64,000 nt of DNA. It comes from Pelagibius sp040217155 (GTDB lineage: Bacteria > Pseudomonadota > Alphaproteobacteria > Kiloniellales > Kiloniellaceae). The position numbers and the translations under genes are program-made. Below are positions 29,354 through 37,464 of the stretch, piece by piece (within the stretch, counting starts at the first letter, position 1; the number at the start of each line of letters is the position of its first letter). The notes beneath the pieces are model-generated. The model searched no databases. It was not told the origin of the DNA and saw nothing but the letters and a program-made list of their open reading frames with translations. The stretch lies in contig JAVJNS010000008.1 of the NCBI GenBank assembly GCA_040217155.1, forward strand, positions 124,001-188,000. Reading direction: 5' to 3'.

Positions 29354-30706
29354 ATGACGGCACCAGCGCGCGCCCTCTGGATCAAGCGTCCTCTGGCCGT
29401 CTTCGGGCCGCGCGAGGCCGCCGGCGGCGTGGTCGTGCGCGGCGGCAAGATCGCCGAACTGGTGGCCGCGGACAGGACACCCGAAACCAAGGACTTCGAT
29501 AGCTTTGATGCGGCACAGCATGTGCTGCTGCCCGGCCTCATCAACAGCCACCATCATTTCTACCAGACCCTCACCCGCGCCTGCCCGCCGGCGCTCGACA
29601 AGCCGCTGTTTCCCTGGCTGAAAGCGCTCTACCCGATCTGGGCCGGGCTGACGCCCGAGGCGCACCGCCTGGCGACGCGCCTGGCCCTGGCCGAGCTGGC
29701 GCTCTCCGGCGCCACCACGGTGAGCGACCATCACTATGTCTTCCCCGAGAACCTCGAGGACGCCATCGACATCCAGGTCGAGGAAGCCGAGCGGCTGGGC
29801 CTCCGCGCGGTCTTCACCCGCGGCTCCATGTCGCTGTCGGAGGACGACGGCGGCCTGCCGCCGCGCCGTGTGGTGCAGCGCGAGGACGCCATCATGGCCG
29901 ACAGCGAGCGCCTCGTCGCCCGCTACCACCAGGCCGGACCCGGCGCCATGATCCAGATCGCCCTGGCGCCCTGCTCGCCGTTCTCGGTCACCCGCGACCT
30001 CATGCGCGCCGCCGCGGCCCTGGCCGCCGAGCACGATCTGCGCCTGCACACCCACCTGGCCGAGACCCGCGACGAGGAAGACTGGTGCCGCGCGGCCTTC
30101 GGCTGCACCCCGGTCGACTATCTGGAAGACGTCGGCTGGCTGGACGGCAAGACCTGGCTGGCGCACGGCATCTGGTTCTCAGACCCGGAGATCCAGCGCC
30201 TCGGCAAGCACCGGGTCGGCGTCTGCCACTGCCCCTCGTCCAACATGATCCTGGCCTCCGGCACCTGCCGGGTACCGGCGCTGGAGGCCGCCGGCCTCCA
30301 GGTCGGGCTCGGCGTCGACGGCTCGGCCAGCAACGACGGCTCCGACCTGCTGGGCGAGGTACGCCAGGCCTTTCTGCTGCAGCGCCTGGCGCAGGGCGCA
30401 GAGAAGATCTCCCACCTCGACGCCCTGCGTTGGGCCACTGAAGGCTCGGCGGCGTGTCTCGGGCGCCCCGACCTCGGCCGGTTGGAGGCCGGCGCCGAGG
30501 CCGACCTCACGCTCTGCCGCCTCGACGCACTGCGCCACTCCGGCGCCGGCGACCCTCTGGCCGCCCTGGTGCTCTGCGGCGGCGCCACGGCCGACCGGGT
30601 CATGGTGCGGGGCCGCTGGATCGTCGAGGACGGCGCCCTGCCCGGCCTCGATCTCGATGAACTGCGCCGGCACCATCGCCAGGCGGCGCAGTCCCTGCTG
30701 TCATAG
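29354..30706 (+). CDS. 8-oxoguanine deaminase (amidohydrolase superfamily)
   Basis: 450 residues. Metal-site motifs are PGLINSHHHFYQTLTRA, LHTHLAETRDEEDWC, WLAHGIWF, and LGVDGSASNDGSDLL. This set, with HHHFYQTLTRA and NDGSD, fits the 8-oxoguanine/guanine-like deaminases rather than GuaD. The product of 8-oxoguanine deamination is urate, which feeds PuuD directly. Overlapping activity on isocytosine or guanine is known for the family. It lies 10 bp after the allantoate amidohydrolase gene. Confidence 0.87.
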   Translation: MTAPARALWIKRPLAVFGPREAAGGVVVRGGKIAELVAADRTPETKDFDSFDAAQHVLLPGLINSHHHFYQTLTRACPPALDKPLFPWLKALYPIWAGLTPEAHRLATRLALAELALSGATTVSDHHYVFPENLEDAIDIQVEEAERLGLRAVFTRGSMSLSEDDGGLPPRRVVQREDAIMADSERLVARYHQAGPGAMIQIALAPCSPFSVTRDLMRAAAALAAEHDLRLHTHLAETRDEEDWCRAAFGCTPVDYLEDVGWLDGKTWLAHGIWFSDPEIQRLGKHRVGVCHCPSSNMILASGTCRVPALEAAGLQVGLGVDGSASNDGSDLLGEVRQAFLLQRLAQGAEKISHLDALRWATEGSAACLGRPDLGRLEAGAEADLTLCRLDALRHSGAGDPLAALVLCGGATADRVMVRGRWIVEDGALPGLDLDELRRHHRQAAQSLLS

Positions 30707-30738
30707 CGACAGCCCCACTGGAAGAAAGACCCAAGACC

Positions 30739-31980
30739 ATGAGCGATCCCGTAGCCGACATCCTGAGCAAGCTGGAAGCCGAGCAAGACGCCGAGACCCG
30801 TTTCCTGGCGGAGCTGGTGAAGGTGCCCTCTGACAACCCGCCGGGCGACTGCCAGGCCCACGCCGAGCACGTCGCGGCGCTGCTGGAAGGCCTCGGCTTC
30901 GAGATCGAGCGCCACCCCGTGCCGCGCGATACCGTGGAGGCCGCCGGCATGATTTCCGCCACCAACCTGGTGGTGCGGCGCCGGTTCGGCGACGGTCCGG
31001 TGATCGCGCTCAACGCCCACGGCGACGTGGTGCCGCCGGGCGAAGGCTGGACCAGGGACCCTTACGGCGCCGAGATCGCCGACGGCTGGATGTACGGCCG
31101 CGGCGTCGCCGTCTCCAAGTCGGACATCGCCACCTACACCTACGCGCTCATCGCCCTCGACGCGGCGGTGAAGGCCGGCGCCAAGCTGAACGGCACGGTC
31201 GAGCTGCACTTCACCTACGACGAGGAGGCCGGCGGCGAGATCGGCCCGCGCTGGCTCATCGACCAGGGCATCTCCAAGCCCGACCTCTCGATCGGCGCCG
31301 GCTTTTCCTACAACGTGGTGACCGCCCACAACGGCTGCCTGCACCTGGAGGTGACGGTGTCCGGCAAATCGGCCCATGCCGCCATGCCCTACACCGGCCA
31401 CGACGCCCTGGAGGCCGCCACCGCGATTCTGAGCGCGCTCTACGACTGGCGCAAGGGTCTCGCCGCCAAGGTGTCTGAGATCGAGGGCATCGGCAGCCCG
31501 CAGTGCACCGTCGGCCTCATCGAGGGCGGCATCAATACCAACGTGGTGCCCGACAAGGTCACCTTCCGCCTCGACCGCCGCATGATCCCCGAGGAAAAGC
31601 CCGAAGCGGCCGAGGCCGAGCTGAAGGCCTTGATCGAGAAGGCGGCGGCGGCCTTCGAGGGCATCACCGTCAGAATCCGGCGCATCCTGCTGTCCGCGCC
31701 GCTGATGCCGCTCGACGGCGGCGAGGACCTGACCGCGCGTCTCGTCGCGCGCGCCACGGAAATCATGGGCGAGCCGGTGAAGTCCAAGGGCGTGCCGCTC
31801 TACACCGACGCGCGCCACTACACGGCGTCGGGAATCCCGACCGTGCTCTACGGCGCCGGCCCGCACAGCATCGAGCAGGCCAACGCCCACCGCGCCGACG
31901 AGCGCCTGCCGCTGGCCGACCTGCACAAGGCGACGCAGGTCATCGCGCTGACGCTCTATGATTTGATGAGCGAGGCGTGA
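30739..31980 (+). CDS. M20-family metallohydrolase (ArgE/DapE-like), role unknown
   Basis: 413 residues. The first ligand motif NAHGDVVPP (His94, Asp96) and the TYDEEAGGEIGP Glu pair are present. The bridging-Asp motif normally seen as GRG..DMK reads YGRGVAVSKSD, with Val at the usual Asp position and an Asp four residues on. This may be a subfamily trait or a change in metal use. The lid domain with GKSAHAAMPYTGHDALEAA is normal. It is the last gene of the purine operon before the insert. Its 3' end is duplicated at 37309-37386, and its stop overlaps the vsr start. Confidence 0.85.
   Translation: MSDPVADILSKLEAEQDAETRFLAELVKVPSDNPPGDCQAHAEHVAALLEGLGFEIERHPVPRDTVEAAGMISATNLVVRRRFGDGPVIALNAHGDVVPPGEGWTRDPYGAEIADGWMYGRGVAVSKSDIATYTYALIALDAAVKAGAKLNGTVELHFTYDEEAGGEIGPRWLIDQGISKPDLSIGAGFSYNVVTAHNGCLHLEVTVSGKSAHAAMPYTGHDALEAATAILSALYDWRKGLAAKVSEIEGIGSPQCTVGLIEGGINTNVVPDKVTFRLDRRMIPEEKPEAAEAELKALIEKAAAAFEGITVRIRRILLSAPLMPLDGGEDLTARLVARATEIMGEPVKSKGVPLYTDARHYTASGIPTVLYGAGPHSIEQANAHRADERLPLADLHKATQVIALTLYDLMSEA
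31885..31962 (+). repeat. Direct repeat, left copy (M20 gene 3' end)
   Basis: Positions 31885-31958 are identical to 37309-37382. One mismatch (T/C at 31959/37383) is followed by three more matches (31960-31962). Similarity continues a little leftward with a 5-6 bp gap (atcgag). The left copy lies inside the intact M20 gene and encodes AHRADERLPLADLHKATQVI and onward. The two copies bracket the Vsr/Dcm/kinase insert. Confidence 0.95.
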
Positions 31981-32432
31981 GTCAGGTGGCCGACCCACTG
32001 ACACCCGAATTGCGCAGCGCGCATATGGCCAAAATTCGCGGCAAAGACACACATCCGGAGCTTATTGTTCGTCGTCTACTACATTCCGCTGGCTATAGGT
32101 ACCGAGTCCATGGCTACAAACTCCCCGGGCGGCCAGATTTGGTCTTCACTGGACGGAAGAAGGTCATATTTGTACACGGTTGCTTTTGGCACCACCACAA
32201 GGGCTGCACTGTCGCTCACATTCCAAAGACGAGATCACGGTATTGGAAAGACAAACTTGAGGGCAACAAGGCTCGGGACAAGAGAAATATCAAGCGCCTC
32301 ATGGACCTGGGATGGGCCTCTTTGGTCATCTGGGAGTGCGAAACAAAAGACGAAGCAGCGGTTTTCAGAAGGTTGTCAGCTTTCTTGGGGCCTGCAAAAA
32401 AAGAATCTGGCACGACTCACGAATTTGACTAG
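31977..32432 (+). CDS. vsr: Very short patch repair (Vsr) endonuclease
   Basis: 151 residues. The N-terminal ELRSAHMAKIRGKDTHPELIVR, the catalytic PDLVF (Asp54) and the VHGCFWHHHKGC core (His67, Trp71, His72 and zinc-binding Cys) are all present, as is WKDKLEGNKARDKRN. Vsr nicks beside T:G mismatches that arise by deamination of 5-methylcytosine. It pairs with the methyltransferase gene 36 bp downstream. The GTG start overlaps the TGA of the M20 gene (GTGA), so its translation may depend on the host operon. The next Met (residue 17) would remove conserved residues. Confidence 0.95.
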   Translation: MSQVADPLTPELRSAHMAKIRGKDTHPELIVRRLLHSAGYRYRVHGYKLPGRPDLVFTGRKKVIFVHGCFWHHHKGCTVAHIPKTRSRYWKDKLEGNKARDKRNIKRLMDLGWASLVIWECETKDEAAVFRRLSAFLGPAKKESGTTHEFD

Positions 32433-32468
32433 TATGTCCTTCGGTCGATTCGGTGGGAATGCCTTGGT

Positions 32469-33752
32469 GTGTTACAAGTACCAGATTACCTAAACAGTGC
32501 GACCCTTCTAAACTCGGGGCCTTCCCGCCCACCTATATTCATAGACGCATTCGCAGGGTGCGGCGGGCTTAGCCTAGGGCTAATGCGCGCAGGTTGGCAG
32601 TGCCTCTTTGCTATCGAAAAAGACAAGTTTGCATTTGAAACGCTGAAAGCAAACTTTCTTCAGGAGGACTCGCGGTACCGACACGATTGGCCTAGTTGGC
32701 TGCCGCAGGCCCCACTTGATATCAACGAGTTTATTGAAAATCACCAAAGCAAGTTTGCAAGGATTAGGGGGCGCGTCGATCTGCTGGCTGGCGGGCCACC
32801 CTGTCAAGGATTCTCTAGTGCCGGCAAACGCAATCCTCGAGATCCTCGAAACAAGCTTGTCAATGCATACTTGAAACTGGTCCACGCACTAGAGCCAGAT
32901 ATGGTCTTGCTGGAAAATGTTCGCGGAATAACCAGTAGTTTTGCAAGTGGTGCTTCAAGCGGCACCACTACGAACTATTCCGAACGCTTGGTTCATGCCC
33001 TTGAACCCAACTACATTGTCTTTTCCCGTATGCTACGAGCGTCTACTTATGGAGTACCGCAAAAGCGCCCCCGATATTTCCTAATTGCACTCCGTAAAAA
33101 CATCGAGCGGCCGTGGCCGCGAAAAGATCCGTTTGTCCTGTTAAAAAAGCGCAAGAAGGATTTCTTACTAGGCCGAGGATTTCCGCTTCGCCCGAGTTCT
33201 AGGTCGGCCCTTTCCGACCTAGAGCTTCATAGGAATGGGGAGATCGAATGTCCTGACAGCAAAGGCTATGCGGCAATCGGATACAAGAAGCCCAGGACCG
33301 CGTTCCAAACTGCGATGCGGGATGGATTTGATTCAAACCCCTCGGACACCCGACTTGCACGCCATCGCCCGCACATTGTCGAGCGATTTTCAGAGATCAT
33401 TGACTACTGTTTGGAACACCAGCACCTCAACACGTCGATACCCCGCGATCTTCGTGAAAGCTTTGGCATTCAGAAACAAGCTATCAGAGTACTCGACCCG
33501 AGAAAACCAGCCCCTACGATTACAAGTATGCCCGATGATTTGCTGCACTACAGCGAGCCACGCACCCTGACCGTGCGCGAGAATGCGAGGCTTCAAACAT
33601 TCCCCGACTGGTTCGAGTTTAAAGGAAAGTACACAACTGGGGGAGATTTACGTCGTAGTGAAGTGCCACGATTCACGCAAGTAGCAAATGCGGTTCCCCC
33701 GTTGCTAGCAGAGCTGCTAGGGATATGCCTTCTAGAATATCTGCCAGAGTGA
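32469..33752 (+). CDS. DNA (cytosine-5-)-methyltransferase
   Basis: 427 residues, GTG start. C5-MTase motifs run in order: I FIDAFAGCGGLSLGLMRAG (about 24-42), IV GGPPCQGFSSAGKRNPRDP with catalytic Cys112, VI LLENVRG, VIII QKRPRYFLIA, IX RLQTFPDWF and X VANAVPP. A target-recognition region lies between VIII and IX. The recognition sequence cannot be read off. With Vsr just upstream, a Dcm-like site where mC deamination needs repair is likely. No partner restriction enzyme gene is recognised in the insert. Confidence 0.95.
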   Translation: MLQVPDYLNSATLLNSGPSRPPIFIDAFAGCGGLSLGLMRAGWQCLFAIEKDKFAFETLKANFLQEDSRYRHDWPSWLPQAPLDINEFIENHQSKFARIRGRVDLLAGGPPCQGFSSAGKRNPRDPRNKLVNAYLKLVHALEPDMVLLENVRGITSSFASGASSGTTTNYSERLVHALEPNYIVFSRMLRASTYGVPQKRPRYFLIALRKNIERPWPRKDPFVLLKKRKKDFLLGRGFPLRPSSRSALSDLELHRNGEIECPDSKGYAAIGYKKPRTAFQTAMRDGFDSNPSDTRLARHRPHIVERFSEIIDYCLEHQHLNTSIPRDLRESFGIQKQAIRVLDPRKPAPTITSMPDDLLHYSEPRTLTVRENARLQTFPDWFEFKGKYTTGGDLRRSEVPRFTQVANAVPPLLAELLGICLLEYLPE

Positions 33753-33786
33753 AATAGACGCCGTCAGTCAGGCTTATCTGCCTCCG

Positions 33787-34755
33787 CTAGGCGGTCTTGA
33801 TCAATTCCTGAAGCGCTATTTGAATCGCTTGCATATTGCTCCGATGTCGAAGGATTGCCGCCCGAATCGTGATCATATCATCATCTGAGATATCTCGACC
33901 ATTGGCACCTCGCAGAACCTTTTCTCTCCCATCTTTAATTAGCTTTGCATGTGCCAAGACATCCCTTAGGTCCGCCACGTCCGGTTTATATTGGTCTAAT
34001 AGCTGCACTTTGGCTGAGTGCTCGCTTTCGCCATCCCAACCGAGCGCTCGTAGCACCTTCAGGAGTGCAAGGCGCTGGAAGTAACTAGAAAAAATCTGAG
34101 GGGCCAGAGCTTGGAGGTCTTCAAACGCGATCCCTTTGTGGAGAGCTGCGACCTTATTGGTATTGCTCTTCAATGATCGACCAAGCTTATCAGCGATATA
34201 CTTCCGGATACTGGCTTTTCCAGTATCATCCATATGGGCATGAGCGACGACTAAGCAGTCGCCAATCAAATCATCCAGCTCACTCGTCTCGGCCATCACA
34301 ATGCCACGCATATGGTCAAGATCGACTACTTTCTTGATGAGGTTCTGTATAATATCGAAGGCTTGATCAACCAACTGATCACGCATTGCTGGAAACGCTC
34401 CATCAATTCCACTTTGATAGAGTGCTTCGCGGAGTGCCGGAATACCAGCTCCGTGGCCGCTATAGAATACGATTTCCTTATGCGGAAACTGCTGGCGTAT
34501 TGTGACTGCGAAATCCGAACCGCGGAATTCTAAGCCCTGCCCCAAATCAAAATCCAACAAAATTAGGTCAATGTCCCACTCATCAGCCCCTTGACGGAGA
34601 GCGCGATCAAGAAAATCTGCGTCGGAAAAGTCTGTGAATGCATTCACCTGAAGGTCGAACCCAAGGTCTAATAGCATTGGGCGAAGCGATTCCTCCGCAT
34701 CCCTGATTGCATCTGGCTGATCATCGAACCAAAGGGCATTGAAGTCTAAGCGCAT
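33787..34755 (-). CDS. Receiver-domain (response regulator-like) protein with unknown C-terminal domain
   Basis: 322 residues. Residues 1-125 fold like a receiver: acidic pair Asp11-Asp12 (LWFDDQPD), phospho-acceptor Asp68 (LILLDFDLG), and Ser99 (FYSGHG) at the Thr/Ser position. The conserved Lys near residue 120 is not seen, so phosphorylation chemistry may be altered. Residues about 140-322 are helical with no known DNA-binding motif. Its ATG overlaps the TAA of the kinase-like gene by one base (TAATG), so the two are made together. An output other than transcription control is likely. Confidence 0.8.
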   Translation of the reverse strand: MRLDFNALWFDDQPDAIRDAEESLRPMLLDLGFDLQVNAFTDFSDADFLDRALRQGADEWDIDLILLDFDLGQGLEFRGSDFAVTIRQQFPHKEIVFYSGHGAGIPALREALYQSGIDGAFPAMRDQLVDQAFDIIQNLIKKVVDLDHMRGIVMAETSELDDLIGDCLVVAHAHMDDTGKASIRKYIADKLGRSLKSNTNKVAALHKGIAFEDLQALAPQIFSSYFQRLALLKVLRALGWDGESEHSAKVQLLDQYKPDVADLRDVLAHAKLIKDGREKVLRGANGRDISDDDMITIRAAILRHRSNMQAIQIALQELIKTA

Positions 34756-37151
34756 TAGACCACCGTGATTTCAAACTGGATTCCTCGGTCCTTGGGTTCG
34801 ACGGTGATACTCCCCCCCATCGCACCGAGAATCTGCCTAATATGGTAGAGGCCAAGTCCCGAACCTCTAGTGGTCGTAACGCCCTTTTCAAATATTCGAT
34901 CTGCCTCTTCAATCTTTGAGGATAGCCCGCGGCCATTGTCCTCAACCTCGATGTGAAGCGCCTTGTCCTTCTTCTGAAACGAGAGCCTAAACTCAATCTT
35001 GCTGGCGCGAGCCTTTTGTGAATTGTTGACAAGGTTGTCGATAATCATCGAAACCTCAATTGGCCGAAACCTGCGAATGAACGGAATCCCGTCACTCGAT
35101 GCGGAAATCCTGATACTCCCACTAGTGAAGATAGGCGCTACATCTTCAATGTACTGAACGAAGAACTCGGAAAGGTCCTCCTCAATAAAATCTGACTCCA
35201 GCCTGAAGTTAGCCTTGGTCGCAAAACGCGCAGCCGATAGCACTTTCCTATTGCGGAACACCAAATCTGAGAGCATGGCAGAAACGTCTTCTCCATCCAT
35301 TGCATCTCCTCGCTGAAATGACTGAAGATGCCTGCTAAGGACCTGATCAATTCCGCTGGCGTATATGACGATCTGGTGATGAATATTCTGTACCGTTTCA
35401 AGGTCTTGATTTGACAATGATGCCAAGAAAAGTGAGCGCTTTCTCTCTTCTGATAGAGCCTCTTCAACTACCTTAAGCTCCGATGCGATCCCTTTCACGC
35501 GAGCCTCTGCTTCGACCCGCGCCTTTCTCTCTCCCTCTGCCTGCGCGCGCGCTTCCTCCTCGGCCTTTTGCAGTTCGTGGAATCTCTTTTCCGCCTTGGC
35601 TATTCGGTCGAGTAAAATGGCATCTTCTGCTTTTTCAGCAACTGCGCGTATTGATTTAAGGCTCCCCTCAAACTCATCAGCCTTCTCATCGAGAAGTTGC
35701 ACGAGATTGGGGCTATAATGGAGAAGTTCAACCCTTTTGGATCGTGCAAGCTGTGCAACAACTTCGGTGACGCGTGACCTTCCTGGTGCGCTCAGGAGGC
35801 GCGATAGATCACTCGCATTTTTTTCACCAGGATCAGGCCATGAGACACCGACAACGTACCGCTCTAAGCGCCTAAGGCACTTTTCCCAGAAACAATCGAC
35901 CAAGTCCAAGTAGGCCGCAGTTCGAACAAGTCCCTGATTGCGGCTGGTCGCCTCGATGAAGTGCTTTTCATCGCCCGAAACGTTGATTCTTCCAATAATG
36001 TCGCGAGTGCCAAGAAAGCGGCGCTGCCCTTGTTGCTTACGCCGATCTATAGCTAGCGTATCATCGTGCTGTTCCCCAAACGGATAGACGCGAATGCCGT
36101 TCCGGAAGAGGAAAACAGAGCCAAATTGAACGGACGGAACTCCCATGCGGTGAGCGAAAGTGAGCTTCGCAGAGTGGTTGAGGTAGAATATTGTGCATTG
36201 GAAACCGGAGCCCTTAAGGTGCTGATATGTATTGGGCTCTTGGATCCGGTAAACTTCTTCCCCCCTATCATGTAGTGAAGTTTCGATCGTGTCCCCATCC
36301 GCAGCCAAACCAACCTCTATAAAGGTCGTCTTATCTTTCAGCGTTTCAAAAATAAAGTTCTCTATTGGCCCATTCACTACCTGTAGGAAACTCGCATTGT
36401 CTTCGATCTCTCCAGAGCGCACTCTGTCCGCATGCTCCCGACGAATGCGCCTGTCTTCGTCCTTTTCTCTAGGGGCAATCACCTCCATTCGAAAGTCATC
36501 CGATTTGGCTCCGAATGGATTTATGATTTTCGCGAGCGATGCCTTTAGGGCGAGCAATTTTTCACGGTCCCAAATGACGCGCAAGCCGGAAACCTCAAGC
36601 ACAGTTCCTGACCTAGGTTCCTTTACACCACTTGGGAGGTCAAAATCAGATCGCGTAGAATACTCTACGGGAATTTGGACGAACTCCTTCCGCTCGTCCT
36701 CTTCAAACTTATCCCAATCAATTGCGACTTGGTGAACAGTTTTGGCCCGTCCCTTGGACCGTGACATAAGGCGCAGGGAGTGCCCAAGCCGATCCGACGA
36801 GAACCGCCCAATGCCTTTGCTTCCTGCAAAGTGCCGGTGAGAACTTATCCTATCCCGAAAGTCATAGTCTGCATGGCGTTTCGAAGAGTATGCAACAAGC
36901 AGCCACTTGTTGATGATGTCGTCATCCGACATTCCCTCGCCGTTATCAACGATCAGAATCCTGTCATCGTCAAAGTAGAGCTGGACGCGAGTTGCCTCTG
37001 CGTCGAATGAGTTCTTTACAAGCTCGAAGATCGCAACCTCATCATCCGTAATGAGGTCACGGCCAATGACACGCTTGAGGCCTGCACTAACCTCAAACGT
37101 CAGGGACTGCGTCTTGGCTCGGGATCGTCTCTTAGCTGTTGCTTGAGTCAA
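34755..37151 (-). CDS. Dual ATPase: N-terminal Hsp90/MutL-like GHKL domain, C-terminal histidine-kinase core
   Basis: About 798 residues from TTG 37151 (GAGG five bases upstream); a TTG at 37190 would add 13. The N-terminal GHKL ATPase has the N-box FELVKNSFDAEAT, IVDNGEGMSDDD and GSKGIGRFSSDRLG. A middle region is followed by a charged coiled coil (about 495-580), a DHp-like helix with ETVQNIHHQIV (His591-592 as candidate phospho-sites), and a C-terminal kinase ATPase (IIDNLVNNSQKAR, VEDNGRGLS, GSGLGLYHIRQILGAMGG). No membrane helix is seen, so it is cytosolic. Two GHKL folds in one chain beside Vsr and a methyltransferase recall the MutL/MORC-like proteins of some modification systems. Confidence 0.82.
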   Translation of the reverse strand: MTQATAKRRSRAKTQSLTFEVSAGLKRVIGRDLITDDEVAIFELVKNSFDAEATRVQLYFDDDRILIVDNGEGMSDDDIINKWLLVAYSSKRHADYDFRDRISSHRHFAGSKGIGRFSSDRLGHSLRLMSRSKGRAKTVHQVAIDWDKFEEDERKEFVQIPVEYSTRSDFDLPSGVKEPRSGTVLEVSGLRVIWDREKLLALKASLAKIINPFGAKSDDFRMEVIAPREKDEDRRIRREHADRVRSGEIEDNASFLQVVNGPIENFIFETLKDKTTFIEVGLAADGDTIETSLHDRGEEVYRIQEPNTYQHLKGSGFQCTIFYLNHSAKLTFAHRMGVPSVQFGSVFLFRNGIRVYPFGEQHDDTLAIDRRKQQGQRRFLGTRDIIGRINVSGDEKHFIEATSRNQGLVRTAAYLDLVDCFWEKCLRRLERYVVGVSWPDPGEKNASDLSRLLSAPGRSRVTEVVAQLARSKRVELLHYSPNLVQLLDEKADEFEGSLKSIRAVAEKAEDAILLDRIAKAEKRFHELQKAEEEARAQAEGERKARVEAEARVKGIASELKVVEEALSEERKRSLFLASLSNQDLETVQNIHHQIVIYASGIDQVLSRHLQSFQRGDAMDGEDVSAMLSDLVFRNRKVLSAARFATKANFRLESDFIEEDLSEFFVQYIEDVAPIFTSGSIRISASSDGIPFIRRFRPIEVSMIIDNLVNNSQKARASKIEFRLSFQKKDKALHIEVEDNGRGLSSKIEEADRIFEKGVTTTRGSGLGLYHIRQILGAMGGSITVEPKDRGIQFEITVV

Positions 37152-37308
37152 GCTATCCTCTACTGAGGTTGTTGCCCTGCATGCCCGCAAAGACTACAAC
37201 TATTAAATGAAATATTGCGCCCGCTCGCGCAACCAAAATCCTCTCCCTACTATAGCATGCCAATCCTCCGTTCCGTGCAAAGTGAGTAGCATAGCCAGTA
37301 TCGAGGAA

Positions 37309-37386
37309 GCCCACCGCGCCGACGAGCGCCTGCCGCTGGCCGACCTGCACAAGGCGACGCAGGTCATCGCGCTGACGCTCTACGAT
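37309..37386 (+). repeat. Direct repeat, right copy (orphan M20 gene 3' end)
   Basis: This copy matches 31885-31962 with one mismatch. It reads on in frame as an alternative C-terminus (LTLYDVLGKG, stop at 37402-37404), whereas the left copy ends DLMSEA. It has no gene body in front of it, so it is a leftover gene end, probably the pre-insertion 3' end of the M20 gene. A short frame from 37207 contains it but is not thought to be a gene. Confidence 0.93.
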
Positions 37387-37464
37387 GTGTTGGGGAAGGG
37401 GTGACAAGCCTGTAAGGTTTATTTGAGATCGCGTAGCGCCGCAGTCCCACGGAGCCCCTTCACC

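Larger units (their letters stand above)
31963..37386. mobile_element. Foreign insert with Vsr, C5-MTase, GHKL/histidine-kinase and receiver genes
   Basis: About 5.4 kb between the direct repeats is visibly AT-richer than the flanks, with codon use such as ttt, aaa, aat and tct that is rare in the neighbours. It interrupts the purine block after the M20 gene. Content: vsr and dcm-type genes rightward, then a receiver-protein gene and a large ATPase/kinase gene leftward. No integrase, transposase or tRNA site is present, so the mode of entry is unclear; recombination through the repeated M20 gene end is the simplest reading. A defence or modification role is inferred from content. Confidence 0.8.

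Noticed and set aside
31963..37386. Insertion sequence or prophage origin for the insert
   Set aside because: No transposase, integrase, terminal inverted repeats or short target duplication were seen. The flanking repeat is a long piece of host coding sequence.
37207..37404. Short plus-strand frame of 65 codons containing the right repeat copy
   Set aside because: Its second half is just the duplicated C-terminus of the M20 enzyme and its first half is AT-rich insert sequence. It is a relic of the insertion, not a gene.
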